A stretch of 64,000 nt of DNA from positions 17,120,501 through 17,184,500 of the forward strand of contig NW_024466607.1 in assembly GCF_017591425.1 (NCBI RefSeq). Reading direction: 5' to 3'. The notes beneath the pieces were generated by a model that was not told where the DNA came from, did no database searches, and was given only the letters and a program-made list of their open reading frames with translations. Shown here one piece after another: positions 11,601-50,509 of the stretch. This DNA is from Ochotona curzoniae (lineage: Eukaryota > Chordata > Mammalia > Lagomorpha > Ochotonidae). Every line of letters starts with the position of its first letter. Position 1 is the stretch's first letter. The translations under genes were made by a program, and so were the position numbers.

Positions 11601-14394
11601 AAACTAATGCCTGCAAAGGGCCGAGAACTTCACTGGTCCTTTAACGTCAACCCACAGACACGTCAACACACAAAGCCACAGCCGGGACAGAACCTTCCCC
11701 GCCGCCCTGCTCACTGTCCCTCACCATAGCAGGTTTGGGACATACAATCACCAGGAACAATCTAAAAATAGCTACAGCTGGGTGAGCCCTGGCTCTGCCA
11801 GGCATGGTGCCCAGTGCTGCTTGGTATATACCATCCAGGAGTTCTCACGAGGAGGGCCCGCATCTTCCTATCTGGGAGAAAAGGCCACCGGGTCTCATGG
11901 AGAGCTGGTCTCTCCCACAAGGCTGGAGCAATGTTCCATCAGGGGCTGGCCACAAGCCAGACAACTGTGCTCCTGACCACAGGTGAGTGGTTCTCCTTGA
12001 AGCGAGCTCTTGAGGGATGAAAGGAGACAAGTCCTCACCCTACAACTCAAGGTTAACGTCTGAACAGGAGGGCAGTCGGCCTAAGAACTCAGGAAGTGGT
12101 TGAATTTTTTTTTCCGGTTTCAATGAAATGCCTCGAACTCCGCATTCCGCCCCTCCCACTGCACAACTTCCCTTCCCAATTGCATAAAAGGCTCTCAAAC
12201 ACTCGAAGGGAGGGTGGCAATCAGAGGAAATCCAAATAAATGTATCTTTGCTATTTGGTAGTGGCTTAAAAAATGCTACTGAAGCTAATGCAGAAACCTG
12301 TCCTCAGAGAGCTGGGGCCTGGGCACTTGACAAATCCAAGGCCAGCTAAAACACCCCATCTTTATACCAAACAGCCCGAGGCGGAGCTGTGCAGGTGGGA
12401 TGACAAGGCCAGGGTGGCAGGGAACCCTGCAGAGCACAGGTGCCTGAAGCCACATCACAGGCACCTGTTGCAGACAACTCCCCAGGGCCACCATGTACCC
12501 CCAAAGGACCCCACCCACCCTCCTCTAGCCTGTCACAGGTCATGGGCAGCATGGAGCTCTCTGCTCACCCTCAGCTCAGGGCATGGCCCAGAATTCTCCA
12601 TCCTCTGCAATCTTCCACACAGAGAAAGTCCCCCCACCATAAGCCTTGAACTCCCTCCTCACGCATAGCTCCGCCAAGAATAGAGGAAAAATGGAACCCA
12701 TTATTCTCATTCTGAATGGCTGGGAAATGGCTTTTGCTTTTCAACATGAAATGTGCCTAAAAATAAGCTGTGAATTTCAACCAGAGGTTGAAAATAGCTC
12801 TGCAGTGAACAGCGCTCTGTGCAGAGTGGGCTCAAGGACAGCCTCCGTGCCGGGATCCGGGCACTGGAATGCATGGCCACAGGAGAGATGTGAGCAAGAC
12901 ATTTTCCAGGCAGAGGGACTGGCCCAGTTCACAGGCTGCCCCTGCCTGGGTCTGCGGGCGGTGAGCCCAGCAGAGGCCCTCTGCTGGGTCTGCCCCCTTG
13001 GGTTTTTAGCTGCCATGCCAGAAAGAGCCATGTGGTTGGAAATCCAACACCCACAACACTTGGCTGATGGGCTTCCTAACACACCCGATGCCCAGAGCAC
13101 TTCAGGCAGCTTTGGAGTCAGTGGCCCAGCATGGAGACAGCACTCAAGGAGTGGGGTGGGGGCAAGATTCCCGAGAAGTCACGCCACACTGCTTAGCACC
13201 AAACCCTCTCCAGACCTCATCTCAGAGCCAGGAAGACCTGTGGGGCAGGAAGGGAAGGAGTACATGCCTAAGTGAGGAAAATTAAGTGGCCAAAGGCAAA
13301 AGGCCTTTTCTGTCACTGCTTACAATCATCCCTAGAAGACTCAGTATCTGACACACCAAACATTCCTACAAAGCAAGCTTCCATTAGAAACCTAGGCCGA
13401 GAAATCGGCCACAGCTGCTGTAGCTCGGAGCCCAGTCCTACCGACTGGAGTCCACACACACACCAGTGGGCTTGAATGGCCAGGACTCAGCTCCTGTCCA
13501 GCCTCTCTCAGTGCTCAGCAGTCCCTGCTGGCCACATCCATTTCTCCCACTGTGAGGCCAGCTTCCTATGGCAGTGATTCGCAGCTAAGGCAATGTGCAC
13601 ACACCCGCACACACCCCTACTCCACATCATCTGTCAAGGTCTAGAGGCACTGGGAGTCGTCACGGCTGGGAGGGGGCAGCAGACTACCAGCTTCTGGGGG
13701 GTAGGAGTTGGAGATGCTGCTAAACATCCCCCAAGTGCACAGGTCAGCCCGCAGCAACAAAGAACAAGCCAATCCAAAGGATTCACACTACCCAAGTCAA
13801 GCAACCCTGAGCTAATGGAAGCACATGGTGTGGACCGAGGTGGAGGAGCTAGACAGACACAACTGCAGTGCTCCTGGCTCTCAGGGGAGCTGAGATACCC
13901 TGGCCAGCCATAGAACCTCCACGCCAGAGAAGTCTTTAGCAGGAAGGGCGGACACACACGCGTCAGCTCCCCTTCCTGTTTCAGGAACAAACCTAACCAC
14001 TGAACAGGGTTACAAACACACGCCTGCCTCGGCCTGGGCAGGTGACAGAGTTCTGGGGGTGGGTGGTGACAGCTGCATGCCCAAGTGCAGGCACTCACTG
14101 CCCCGGCACTATTGTATACCTACAAATGACTCATATGGCCCATTTTATGTTACGTACACTTGACCACAATCCACCAAACCCACAAACAGCATGGCATTCC
14201 TCTCAGCTTGGGAGTGCTAAGGTGAGAGAAGCCCTGCCAGTGGACACTGCATGGAGTGCATGTGTTGGTGAGGACGTGGGCCAGGAAAGGAGCCATGCGT
14301 CCTCTCGGAGTCCCAAAGGAGCCACAACAAATAAGGAAGGAGCCCTAATCTTCGCTAAGAGCAATTAACAAGTCGCTCACCCACATTATATTGG

Positions 14395-14525
14395 GACCTC
14401 GTGGCTGTCTATGAGGTCCTCAGAACCCACGATGAAGACGGAGGCTTGGACAGAGCGGGTGATTTGCCGGAGCCACACAGCCAGGGCTCAGAGCTGTTTC
14501 TCTAACCCCGAGCTCACAACCCCTC
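14395..14525 (-). mobile_element. MIR SINE
   Basis: The run 'gatgaagacggaggcttgga' and 'gccggagccacacagccagg' follow the antisense-side MIR core (…gaggaaactgaggc… then …ggtcacacagct…). Confidence 0.6.
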
Positions 14526-14981
14526 CCTGGTTTGAGCCCCACATGGCAACAGCTCTGACATGGTCCTGAAGGTAATGGGGGAAAAGGGGCTGCCCTACAT
14601 CCCTCTGAGTGGTTTGCCTGGCCACGTTTCATCCCGCCCTGCTGACGACCCTATCCCACCTGCCTCTGTATGAGCATCAGGGGTCCCACAGCTTGAGGAA
14701 CAAGGTGAAGTTTGTGCAGCCTCGAGCAATATTCATCCCCAGGCTTATGGACTCAAATCATTCTCAACAGGCAGAAGACAATGCCCTCTCTTCACCCAGG
14801 CCTCCTGCACTTTCTAGGTGGGTTGGCTCTACTCATAGGGGCCAGCCAACTCTCTAACCCAAAGTGCCTCATTTGAGATTGGACCAGTGAGTTTACTCAG
14901 CTGTTCTGACATGAAACAAAGACAGGGCAAGGAGTTCAGAGTCTGAGCTGGGTCCAGAGAGGTCCTCAAATCTGTGGCCTG

Positions 14982-15348
14982 GAAATGTCTTTCTGGGCCT
15001 GGTGCAATGATTCTGTAGCTAAAGCCTTGCATTGCACACCTAGGATCCCATATGGGCACCAGTTTGCATCTTGGCTGGTCTATTTTCCATCCAGCTGTCT
15101 GCTTCTGGCCTTGGAAAGCAGTAGAGGATGGACCAAAGCCTTGGGACCCTGCACCCATGTGGGAGACCCTGAAGAAACTCCTGGCTTCGGACTGGCTCAG
15201 TTCTAGCTCTTACAGCCACTTAGGGAGTGAACCAGTAGATAAAAGATCTTTCCTCTGTCTTTCCTTCTCTCACTGTAAATCTGCCTTTCCAATAAAAATA
15301 AATAAATCTTCAAAAAAAAAAAAAAAAAAAACACAGAAATGCCTTTCT
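14982..15348 (+). mobile_element. C-SINE with target-site duplication
   Basis: Complete sense copy (14995-15335), flanked by GAAATGTCTTTCT (14982-14994) and GAAATGCCTTTCT (15336-15348). It ends in 'ccaataaaaataaataaatctt' and a long A run. Confidence 0.95.
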
Positions 15349-15481
15349 AGATGGAAGGTGAACTAGCAGCAAGCAGACCACTGTGCAACTTGGCCACCCC
15401 TGACAAACCCAAGTGCAGAGAACAGTCTCCCGGACGTGAGGCAGGCCAAGAGGGCTGCCCTAGAAAGCAAAACAGAAAGCT

Positions 15482-15890
15482 GGAGCCAGCATTGTGGCAA
15501 GGGGTATGAGTTCACCACTTGCAAGGCTGGCACCCCCTATCAGAGTACCAGTTCAAGTCCTAGCTATTCTGCTTCTGATCCAGCTCCCTGCTGATATACC
15601 CGGGAATATGACAGAGGATGGCCCCTGTGCTCATGTGAGAGACCAGGATGGAATCCCTGGCTCCTGGTATCAGCCTTGCCCAGACTTAGCTGTTGCAGGC
15701 ATCCAGGAAATGAACCAGTGGTTGGAAGACTACTCTCATGAGGATGGAGCTGCAGCCCTAGCCACTGCAGCTATTTGGAAAATGACCAGCAATTGGAAGA
15801 TTCTTTCTTTTCTCTTTCTCCCTTCTTCTTCCTCTCTGCCAGTCTGTCTTTCAAGTAAATAAATCATAAAAATTTTTTAAAAATTAAAAT
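15482..15890 (+). mobile_element. C-SINE, old subfamily
   Basis: Sense copy with 'attgtggcaaggggtatgag', 'cctgctgatatacccggg' and the tail 'ctttcaagtaaataaatcat'. An internal near-duplicate of the end region makes it longer than usual. A second short tail piece ('ccttcaaataaacac') follows at about 15905. Confidence 0.85.
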
Positions 15891-15948
15891 TACCACTCTC
15901 TCTGCCCTTCAAATAAACACATTTAAAAAAAAAAAAACAACAAAACAC

Positions 15949-16278
15949 TGGGCCTGGCACAGTGGCCTAGCGGTTAAAGTCCTCGCCTTGAACGCGCCAG
16001 GATCCCATATGGGCGCCACCAGTTCTAATCCCGGCAGCCCTTCTTCCCATCATCTCCCTGCTTGTGGCCTGGGAAAGCAGTCGAGAACAGCCCAAAGCCC
16101 CGGGACCCTGTGGTAAACCCAGAAGAAGCTCCAGGCTCTTGGTTTTGGATCAGCTCAGCTCTGGCCGTTGCGCTCACTTGGGGAGTGAATCATCGGACAG
16201 AAGATCATCCTCTCTGTCTCTCCTCCTCTCTGTCTACCTGCCTTTCCAATAAAAATAAATAAATCTTAAAAAAAAAAT
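15949..16278 (+). mobile_element. C-SINE, pika-type
   Basis: Well-preserved sense copy: head 'gggcctggcacagtggcc', A box 'tagcggttaaagtcc', B-box 'agttctaatcccgg', tail 'ccaataaaaataaataaatctt'. Confidence 0.95.
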
Positions 16279-17137
16279 GCAAACATATTTTTAAAAGCCA
16301 AAAGAGAAGCAAGAAACCTCAGGCCGACCTATTCCTGGAGGCCTACCACACACAGAACAGAGGCTGTGAGTGCGTTTGGGGAAGGGCACGTCCGTGTGCT
16401 GCAGCCATAGAAAACCCCACCCCGGGCGCAGGAGACTTCCTGCTCCTGTTCTCAGCCCAGCCTTGACTTGCTGGGGGCCTTGGGCGAGCTGCTTCCTGTT
16501 GTCCAGGCCAGCTGCCGCCTGTGGGGGAGGGAGGCACAGCCTCTATAGGAGCTGAGAATCCTGGGGCTATCACAAGCCTCGCTGAACTATTTATTTCAAC
16601 CAAAGCTGCAAAACCTTTATAGAATGAGACTATTATCAGTTATCAAGTTTTCCCCCAAATATCTGTCAAAAACGTTAAATATTTTTTAATTCAGGAACAC
16701 CAAAAGCCTTTTTACCAACAGATACTAAAAAGGGTTCTTGGGTAAAGAACTTCCTCTCTACGGTTAAAAAAAAAACAAACCACAAAAAAAAAGAGGATCA
16801 GGCCCTCAGTGGGCCAGGCTGTGCCTTCAGGCCCTGCACCCTGTTAGAACCTGACGCTTAAGGCCTGCACTCAGGCTCACCATGAGAGAGGTCCTGCTTC
16901 TCAAGGCCCCCATGTGCCAGAAAACATGGCTGCTGAGCATTTGCAAGAGTGGGCACCTGGCAGTCACTCCAACAGCCTCTCCAGGTCCCTAGTGTTCCCT
17001 CAAGTTTAGAAAGTGAGCACCCCGAGCAAGCCAAGGGCATATTTGATAGATGACAGGTTCTGACCTCTAGCACCCCACTGTCTCCAGAACCACCGCAGAG
17101 TCCCAGAAACTCAGGACTCACCTGTCCTGTCACTTAC

Positions 17138-43711
<26,574 letters not shown>

Positions 43712-44048
43712 GGCACGGCCGGCAGCGCCGCCGCCGCCCGAGAAGCCGCAGCCAGAAGCCGAGGCCGTTGCAGCCGGTTCAGTTTCCGCGCCCCTAACCG
43801 CCGCCAATAGCAACGCGGGGCGCGACGCTGCGCCCCGCCCACCGCAGTTAAAGGGGAAGCCCCTGGGTAGTTTGACCCTCTGCCGGAGCAAGAGCTGTAA
43901 TATCGGAGCCCCGGCTCCGCGCCCAGCTAGACCAGACCAGGGCACCTCCAGACGCTGCCACGAAAGGCCTCTCTCCGCCGCCACCCGTTCCTCTTGAGAA
44001 ATTAAAAAAGCCCAGGATGAGGGGCTCTCCCTACCGGCCCTCACCCGG

Positions 44049-44056
44049 TGACGTAA
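44049..44056 (+). promoter_or_regulatory. CRE-like site (TGACGTAA)
   Basis: TGACGTAA is a full-length CREB/ATF-type octamer (one change from TGACGTCA). It sits 12 bases from the ZNF143-like site in the POC1A promoter. Confidence 0.55.
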
Positions 44057-44067
44057 GGGAGAGCGCG

Positions 44068-44086
44068 GCCTTCTGGGAAGTGTAGT
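44068..44086 (-). promoter_or_regulatory. ZNF143/SBS-type site
   Basis: On the minus strand the sequence reads ACTACACTTCCCAGAAGGC. It agrees at 17 of 19 positions with the SBS2 consensus for ZNF143 as I remember it (ACTACAATTCCCAGAATGC). This motif is typical of TATA-less CpG-island promoters. It lies about 360 bases upstream of the POC1A ATG. Confidence 0.7.
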
Positions 44087-44193
44087 TCCAAACCGCCCCA
44101 CACACTCGAGCGTGGAGAATGGTGAAAACACATTTCCCGAGATGCCTCGGGAGGGCGAGTGGCGTTGGCTACTCCCGGCGCGGGCCCAAGAAT

Positions 44194-44204
44194 CCCGGAA
44201 GCGG
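44194..44204 (+). promoter_or_regulatory. ETS-family site (CCCGGAAGCGG)
   Basis: CCGGAAGCGG matches the ELK/GABPA class of ETS motif common in housekeeping promoters. It is at the upstream edge of the POC1A CpG island. Confidence 0.5.
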
Positions 44205-44854
44205 ACGACGAATGTGTGCCTGTATCTGTGTTGCTTTAAAACACCTGATTCGCTGCTGGGTTTTTGCTGGAGACCCGCTTGAGAGCCAGTGACTCACTCC
44301 TGTGGAACACTAAAGGGTTCGCTCCTCCGAACGCACTTCAGACTCAGATCGATTTGAAAGAATGCGAGTCGCTAAAAATCGCGACAACGGAGTTAGCTGT
44401 GTGTGCGTGTCCGGCGCTTTGAGCTGCCTTCACGCCGAGACACTACTAGAAGTTATACTTGTGAAAGCGAGGCCATTTGGGACTCTCCTTAGGTTGTTCC
44501 TGGTTCTTTCCTTCTGCCTCACTAGTGCAGCTGGTTCGAACCGGATGTTTTGCAAGATTCAGGAACTTTCTTTGTCATCTCTCCAACTTGTCGGACTCCA
44601 GCCCTAATTAGGATCTGGCCACGCTCTGAAGTTATGGCCTCCCGAAACGTGAGACTCTGTGTCCCTGGGTCTGAAATCCACAGTAAGTTCCATAAGTCCA
44701 GAAACCAGTTAGAAGAAAGGAACTGGCACTCCGACCTGGAACGCCCCAAGACCAGGTACAGGAAAGGGGATATGTTTAATCCCTTCTCCTCTGGGACTTA
44801 GTATAGAGCTCGTTCCTTTGTGTTAGAAACGTTTGGGCCAAAACCAGAAAATTT

Positions 44855-44890
44855 AAAAAAAAGAAAGAAAGAAAGAAAGAAAGAAAGAAA
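44855..44890 (+). repeat. (GAAA)n microsatellite
   Basis: About seven GAAA units follow an A run. The array is flanked by GAAACGTTTGGGC (44826-44838) and GAAACGGTTGGGC (44887-44899). Confidence 0.9.
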
Positions 44891-45059
44891 CGGTTGGGCT
44901 AATTTAGACACCAAAAATCTTGAAGCAAATTGTTCAGGCTGAAGTTTGAATAGTGTTCCAAGGACAATTTTCAAAACTTTCCACTAACGTTCACATTTTA
45001 CTGGGTTATTTTCTTGCCTGCCAGGCACACATTGGAGGTGAGAGTGGGCATTGAATAGA

Positions 45060-45415
45060 TGATGGGCCCTTACTGTGGTGTAGTATGTTAAGCTACCGCC
45101 TATGGTGCTGGTTTCCCATGTGGGCTCTGGTTCATGTCCTGACTGTTCCACTTCCCATCCAGCTCCCTGCTAATGAGCTTGGAAAAGCAGCAGAGGATGG
45201 CTCAAGTGTTCAGGTGCCTGTCACCATCTAGGAGACCTGGATGGAGTTCCTGGCTCCAGGTTTCACCCTGGCTCAAACTTGGCTGTGGTTATTTGGGGAA
45301 TGAGTCAGCACATGGAAAGGATCCCTCTTCTCTCTCCCCGCCTCCCTCCCACCCCCCTTCTCTTTGTGTTCCTTTCCTTTCAGGTATCTTTTTACTTTAA
45401 AAAAAAAAAAAAAAA
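45060..45415 (+). mobile_element. C-SINE, old subfamily
   Basis: Sense copy: 'gggcccttactgtggtgtag', 'gctaatgagcttggaaaagc', and a 3' end rich in C/T then A. Confidence 0.82.
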
Positions 45416-45519
45416 AGAATGCATAACAGCAGAAAACCCTGTCTTTTGTTGTTGTCAGGTGGTTTTAGTTTATTGGATACCCTGGCCTATAGAAAACTGA
45501 GTTTAGAGAAACTTCTTCC

Positions 45520-45892
45520 ATAATATGCTTTTCTTTTTTTTTTTTTTAAGACTTATTTGATTTTTATTGGAAAATCAGATATGTAGAGGGGAGAAGAGAC
45601 AGAGGAAGATCTTCCATCCAATGATTCACTCCCCAAATGACCCAAATGGCTGGTGTTGTGCCAATCCGAAACTGGGAGCCAGGAACTTCCTCTAGGTCTC
45701 CCACGCGGGTGCAATGCAGGGTCCCAAGGCTTTGGGCCTTCCGCCACTGCTTTCCCAGGCCACAAGCAGGGAGCTGGATGGGAAGTGGAGCTGCTGGGAT
45801 TAGAACTGGCGCCCATTTAGGATCCCAGAGTGTTCAAGGCGAGGACTTTAGCTGCTAGGCCACCACACCGGGCCCCATATGATATGCTTTTC
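45520..45892 (-). mobile_element. C-SINE with target-site duplication
   Basis: Antisense copy (45534-45878), flanked by ATAATATGCTTTTC (45520-45533) and ATGATATGCTTTTC (45879-45892). Head 'accacaccgggccc'. Confidence 0.95.
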
Positions 45893-46038
45893 ACAAGTCA
45901 AGTTTGTGACAAGGAAAGGGAGGTTTTGCTCATGCTCCCAAGTCTGCCCAGACCCCACTGGCTGGCTTCTGTCCCTGTTTGCCACACAGGAGATGCCATT
46001 CTCCTTACTTGTTTTTTGTTTTTGTTTTTTCATCACAG

Positions 46039-46372
46039 ATGTCAACTCTCAGCCCAGCACAATACCTTAGTGACTAAATCCTTGCTGGGATCCCATAAAG
46101 TTTCCTATCACGTCCCGGCTGCCCCACTTCCTATCCAGGTCCATGCTTGTGGCCTGGGAAAGCAGTCAAGGACAGCCCAAAGCATTGGAACCCTGCACCC
46201 ATGTGGGAGACCCAGAAAGTCCTGGATCCTGGCTTCGGATCAACTCAGCTCTCGCCATTGTGACCACTTAGGGAGTGAACCAGCAGATGGAGGATCTTTC
46301 TATCTCCTCTCAATATATCTGCCTTTCCAATAAAAATAAATAAATATATGTATATTTTTAAATGTCAACTCT
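46039..46372 (+). mobile_element. C-SINE with target-site duplication
   Basis: Sense copy (46050-46361), flanked by ATGTCAACTCT at 46039-46049 and 46362-46372. Tail 'ccaataaaaataaataaata'. A few bases are deleted near the A box. Confidence 0.95.
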
Positions 46373-49300
46373 GCCACCACGGCCCAGATGACCCAGAACC
46401 TGCTGCTAGCCCAGGCAGCCTAGCCATAATCCGTGCCTTCCCTGCTTGCCTGGGCAGGCCCCCTGCCCTGTGCCATTTTCATTCTATTGGTTTCCAGCTC
46501 TGCCTGTAAAGTTTAGTGTTGGAAGAACTGTAGTCAGGAAGCTAGAGAGAAACTTGGTTCCAAACTTCCCCATGGCAGGAGGTCCCTGTCCCAGCACGGA
46601 AGTCCACAGGCAAGTCCCCCTGCAAGAGTCCCTCCTCTTGCCACCACTTTCCCACCCACTGCCCAAAGCTATTCCTGGGTGGGACAGAAAGGGGAGGGAA
46701 AGACAGGGGTCACACCCACCAGCCTGCCCCTGGAAATCCCCATGAATTTCACCAGTCAGCCAGCCTTGTACCTGCCATTGGACAGCTCAGGACTTTCCAG
46801 GGTCAGGCAGGTCTGCAGATGTGTGTAAGCCCTGCCCCTTGCCACCTCCAAACCCAGGTGAGCTAGCAGGAGGGACCCGCCTCTTGCAACCTCCATGCTC
46901 TCAATCATAAAGCAGTCCCAATAATATGCCTACCACAATGGGGGAGGGAAGGTGCCGTGAGTTTTTAATTCACGCCAGAGCCTGAAGTTGAGCTGTCACT
47001 TACTCAGAAAGCATGTGACTTCTTGCATCCTCTGGCCCAGCCATCTGCTTAGCACCTCTCTCTGCCCACTCCACCCAGCTTGCTTTCTCTGCCCAGCCAG
47101 CCTTGCCTCCTCGCTGTTACCAGCCACACTCCCATCTCAGGACTGCTGCACTGGCTGTTAGGCCAGTGTCCACGTAACTTGATGTATCACTTCCTTCCAA
47201 CAGGACTGGGTACTTATGTCACCTCCTCTGTAACTTTCCCTAACCCCCACCCCTTTAAAAATGTCACCCACCCCTCCCCCTCTGTTTCTCCACTGACTTA
47301 TTACTATCGGACGTGTAGGAGTTGTCCCCAAGAGAAGCTCCTGGGAACAGACAGGACTGTACTCCTGCCCCCAGCAGGGACTCAGGGTGGTGGTACCATA
47401 AATATTTGCTGAATAATTACCGAATAGCCGTCCATCGTACATGGTGTTTGGGTCTGTGATGGGCAGAGCTGGCTCTCAGCTGGAGTGGTGGGGGTGGGGT
47501 GAGGGTGATTAGGGAAAGCTGTTTATAAGGGAGCAAGGACATGTGAGCCTTGAAGCATGAATGGGGCCCAGACATAGACAGGAGAGAGAAGGAATAGCAA
47601 CTTGGATACAGGGAACAGCCTGGGCCAAGGTCTAGTTCAGGACTGAATTCAAGAACTCAGAGTGTCTTAGGCACAGGGCAAAAATGGTAGGATGAGGGGA
47701 AGGCCAGATTGTTCTACCCCTAATGAGGACTGATCTCAAAGTAGCCCAGTGGCCCCTCCTGGGGCTGGGAGACATCAGAAGAGATCTCGGGCCTATGCAC
47801 CAGGCTCCCCTCTAGGGTGGGAGTGACTCCCTCTCCAGGGAGTCTTCCAGCAATTCTTGGTCTTGCTGGTACCCACAGTGGGTGTGGCATACCCACATGT
47901 CAGCCTCTTCTAAGTGCAGATCACACCCAGGGTGAGGAGCGCTCCACGGAGATGTGAACACACAGCCTCAGCCAGCCCTGCCCCTCTGCTGGACAGCGAT
48001 GGACACTCTGGTGAAAGGCCCATGCTCGTGGGGACATTGGGAACTCCCTCTGGCTAAGCATCTAGCACAGGCCTGTCTTTCCACCTGCCAGACAGTACTG
48101 GTGTAATGGGAGCTGGGAGCTGCCATGCAGTGCCTGGGAAATAGGGGTTTCAGTGGGCCCCAGAACCCTAGGACAAGTTTCCTTAAAGTATGAGGACAGA
48201 GCAGACATGAAGGGCCAGGGAGCACCCCATCGCACAAGGCCTCAGCTCCAGGCTGAGCACCCTCCCACCCTGGTAATACAGCACACAGAGCTTCAGGGCA
48301 GCCATCCTCAGCCCCAGGTGCAGTTTGGAACCTCTGCAGGTGAAGGCTGAGTGGCAGGGCTCTAAGACACTTCTCAGCCAAGTGTAATCGGCTACTGGGG
48401 CTGAAAACTATGGCTCCGGCCCAACATTTACAGAGCGTTTTTACCATGGTGGAAACAGTTTATTGGCACTGTCTGCTGTGGTCACTGTGATCACAGCAAG
48501 TGTAGGGTAGATTCTACAATTCATTACATTTACATGTAAATGGCTACATGCGTCCAGCAGCTGCTGTATTGGCTTGTCCAGTCCCAAGTTGGACTGGCTC
48601 TGTGACCTTGGTGCTTGGTCTCCTGGTGAGGACATGGGGTACAGATGGGGACATGGTGTCCTGTCAGTGGTAGCTGTGGCTGCTCTTTCCCCTGTGCCAG
48701 CTGCCTAGCTTAAGTGTGTGTATGTCAGGATAGTGGAGATGCTAGTCTAACTCCAAGGGCCTGTGTGGGTGGTCAGGAAGCCATTCAGTTCCTCCAGTGT
48801 GTGTGTGCCCTGGAGCTGTGTGCCTGTTCTTGGAACTCTAGGCATGTGCGTGGCTCAACAGAGGAGGTAGGTACTTGCCCCAGGGAAGCAAGGAAATCCA
48901 GGCCTCCAAGCAAGTGGGGCTCAGTAGTGTTCACTCTGGGTTCCCAGCCCAGTACCACGCTGTCCCTCTGTTGGCAGGGCAGAGTCATCTGGGGATAGGA
49001 AGAGAAAGCATGTTGGCCACTAGAAGGGAAATGGGAAGTGGAAGAGCCTCCTGGTTTCCTGCACTGTGACAGACAGTCGGGGGAGCGGGGGCAGGGCTCC
49101 TGTCCCCTGATCCTTCGTGGCTGTACCCTCTAAGCCCAGCTACAAAGAGCAGAGAGGCTCGCCCAGGTGACAGAGACTTCCGTGTAATGAGTCATTCCTT
49201 GCTCCTGGGCCACAGCATTGGGCCACAGGAGCTGGCAGGGCAAGGCCAAACCTAGTTCCAGATAGAAGGGAACCAAACTGGAGGAGGAAAAAGTGGTGGA

Positions 49301-49440
49301 GAGATTGAGGGGGGTGGTGATTGCACCTGTGAGTCTCGCTGGTCCTGGGCTCCCTCACTCTATAGCCATCAATGGCTCCTCTTGCCCACTAGCTCTGGCC
49401 TTGCTGCCCCTGTGGTCTGGTCTTACTTGCCCATCTCATT

Positions 49441-49796
49441 AAGACCACCTCATGGGGCCTGGCGCAGTAGCCTAGCAGCTAAAGTCCTCACCTTGCACTC
49501 ACCAGGATCCCATATGCGCGATGGTTCTAATCCCGGCAACCCCACTTCCCATCAAGCCCCCTGCTTGTGGCCTGGAGAGTAGTTGAGAACAGCCCAAATC
49601 CTTGGGCCCCTGCACCTGCGTGGGAGACCTGGAAGAGGTTCCTGGCTCCTGACTTCAGACTGATACAGCTCCAGCTATCGTGGCCACTGTGGGAGTGAAT
49701 TATCAGACAGAAGATCTTGCTCTCTCTGCTCCTCTCTGTATATCTGACTTGTCAATAAAAATAAATAAACCTTTAAAAAGAAAAAGACCAACTCAT
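49441..49796 (+). mobile_element. C-SINE with target-site duplication
   Basis: Sense copy (49454-49783), flanked by AAGACCACCTCAT (49441-49453) and AAGACCAACTCAT (49784-49796). Head 'ggggcctggcgcagtagcc'. Confidence 0.95.
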
Positions 49797-50509
49797 GAAC
49801 CAGACCTATCTGCCCTTCTTCCTGGTTTGTGCTGTAGTTCCAGCACCTGGAGTCTGATGTGTACAGACCCCACGAGAGACATCTCGTTCCCTATCTAACC
49901 TTTGTCCAAATGCCCTCCTAGTCTGTGTGAACAAGGAGTGGCTACCTCCCCCTCTGGACCCCACAGAGCTCAAGCTGCTCTGGTGGTCTCAGGCCAGAAT
50001 CCCCTCCCATAGTTCCTTGGGGCCAGGTCTTACTTCAGCTGAGGCACTTCCGCAGGGAGGTTTCTCTGACTTCATTCAGGTTCCCTCCTGGATCTACAGA
50101 ATGGGTGGGGTGTGCACCCAGCCGGCTGTGCCTGTGTCAGCCTGTGTGGCTGCACCCTTAGGGGCACTACTGTGTGTGCACGTCAGGCATCGCTGTGTCT
50201 TTGTGTCTGTGCTATGCTCCTGTGTGCAAGCCTGTTTGTACCTGGGTCTGAGGGTGTCTGGATGTGCACCCTTGGATCTGTAAAGTGGTGGCAGGTGTAT
50301 GTGTCCATAAGAAGCTCTGTGCAGGTGCCCAGGGCCTGCATGTCTTAGTTTTGATTCCTCCAGAAGCCAATCCTGAAAACAACTTCAACAGGCACTCTTT
50401 TATTGGGGGGCAGTTTTGAGCAACGCCAGGAAGACAGGGAAGAAAAAGCAGCCACGATGAAGGGTTATCTGGTGGCTTACCTCACAGGGGGCTAGGTCCA
50501 CTACTGATG

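Larger units (their letters stand above)
1..17137. other. Non-coding stretch left of POC1A exon 9, probably intron 9
   Basis: Apart from the repeats listed, I see no exon here that matches POC1A or any other gene. Blocks 8640-14390 (including a C11 run at about 9042-9052) and 12100-14390 look like ordinary unique non-coding DNA. If the last POC1A exons lie further left, this is intron sequence. Confidence 0.65.

Noticed and set aside
12646..13275. 209-codon plus-strand open frame
   Set aside because: No recognisable domain or homologue, no promoter, and ordinary non-coding composition. Taken as chance.
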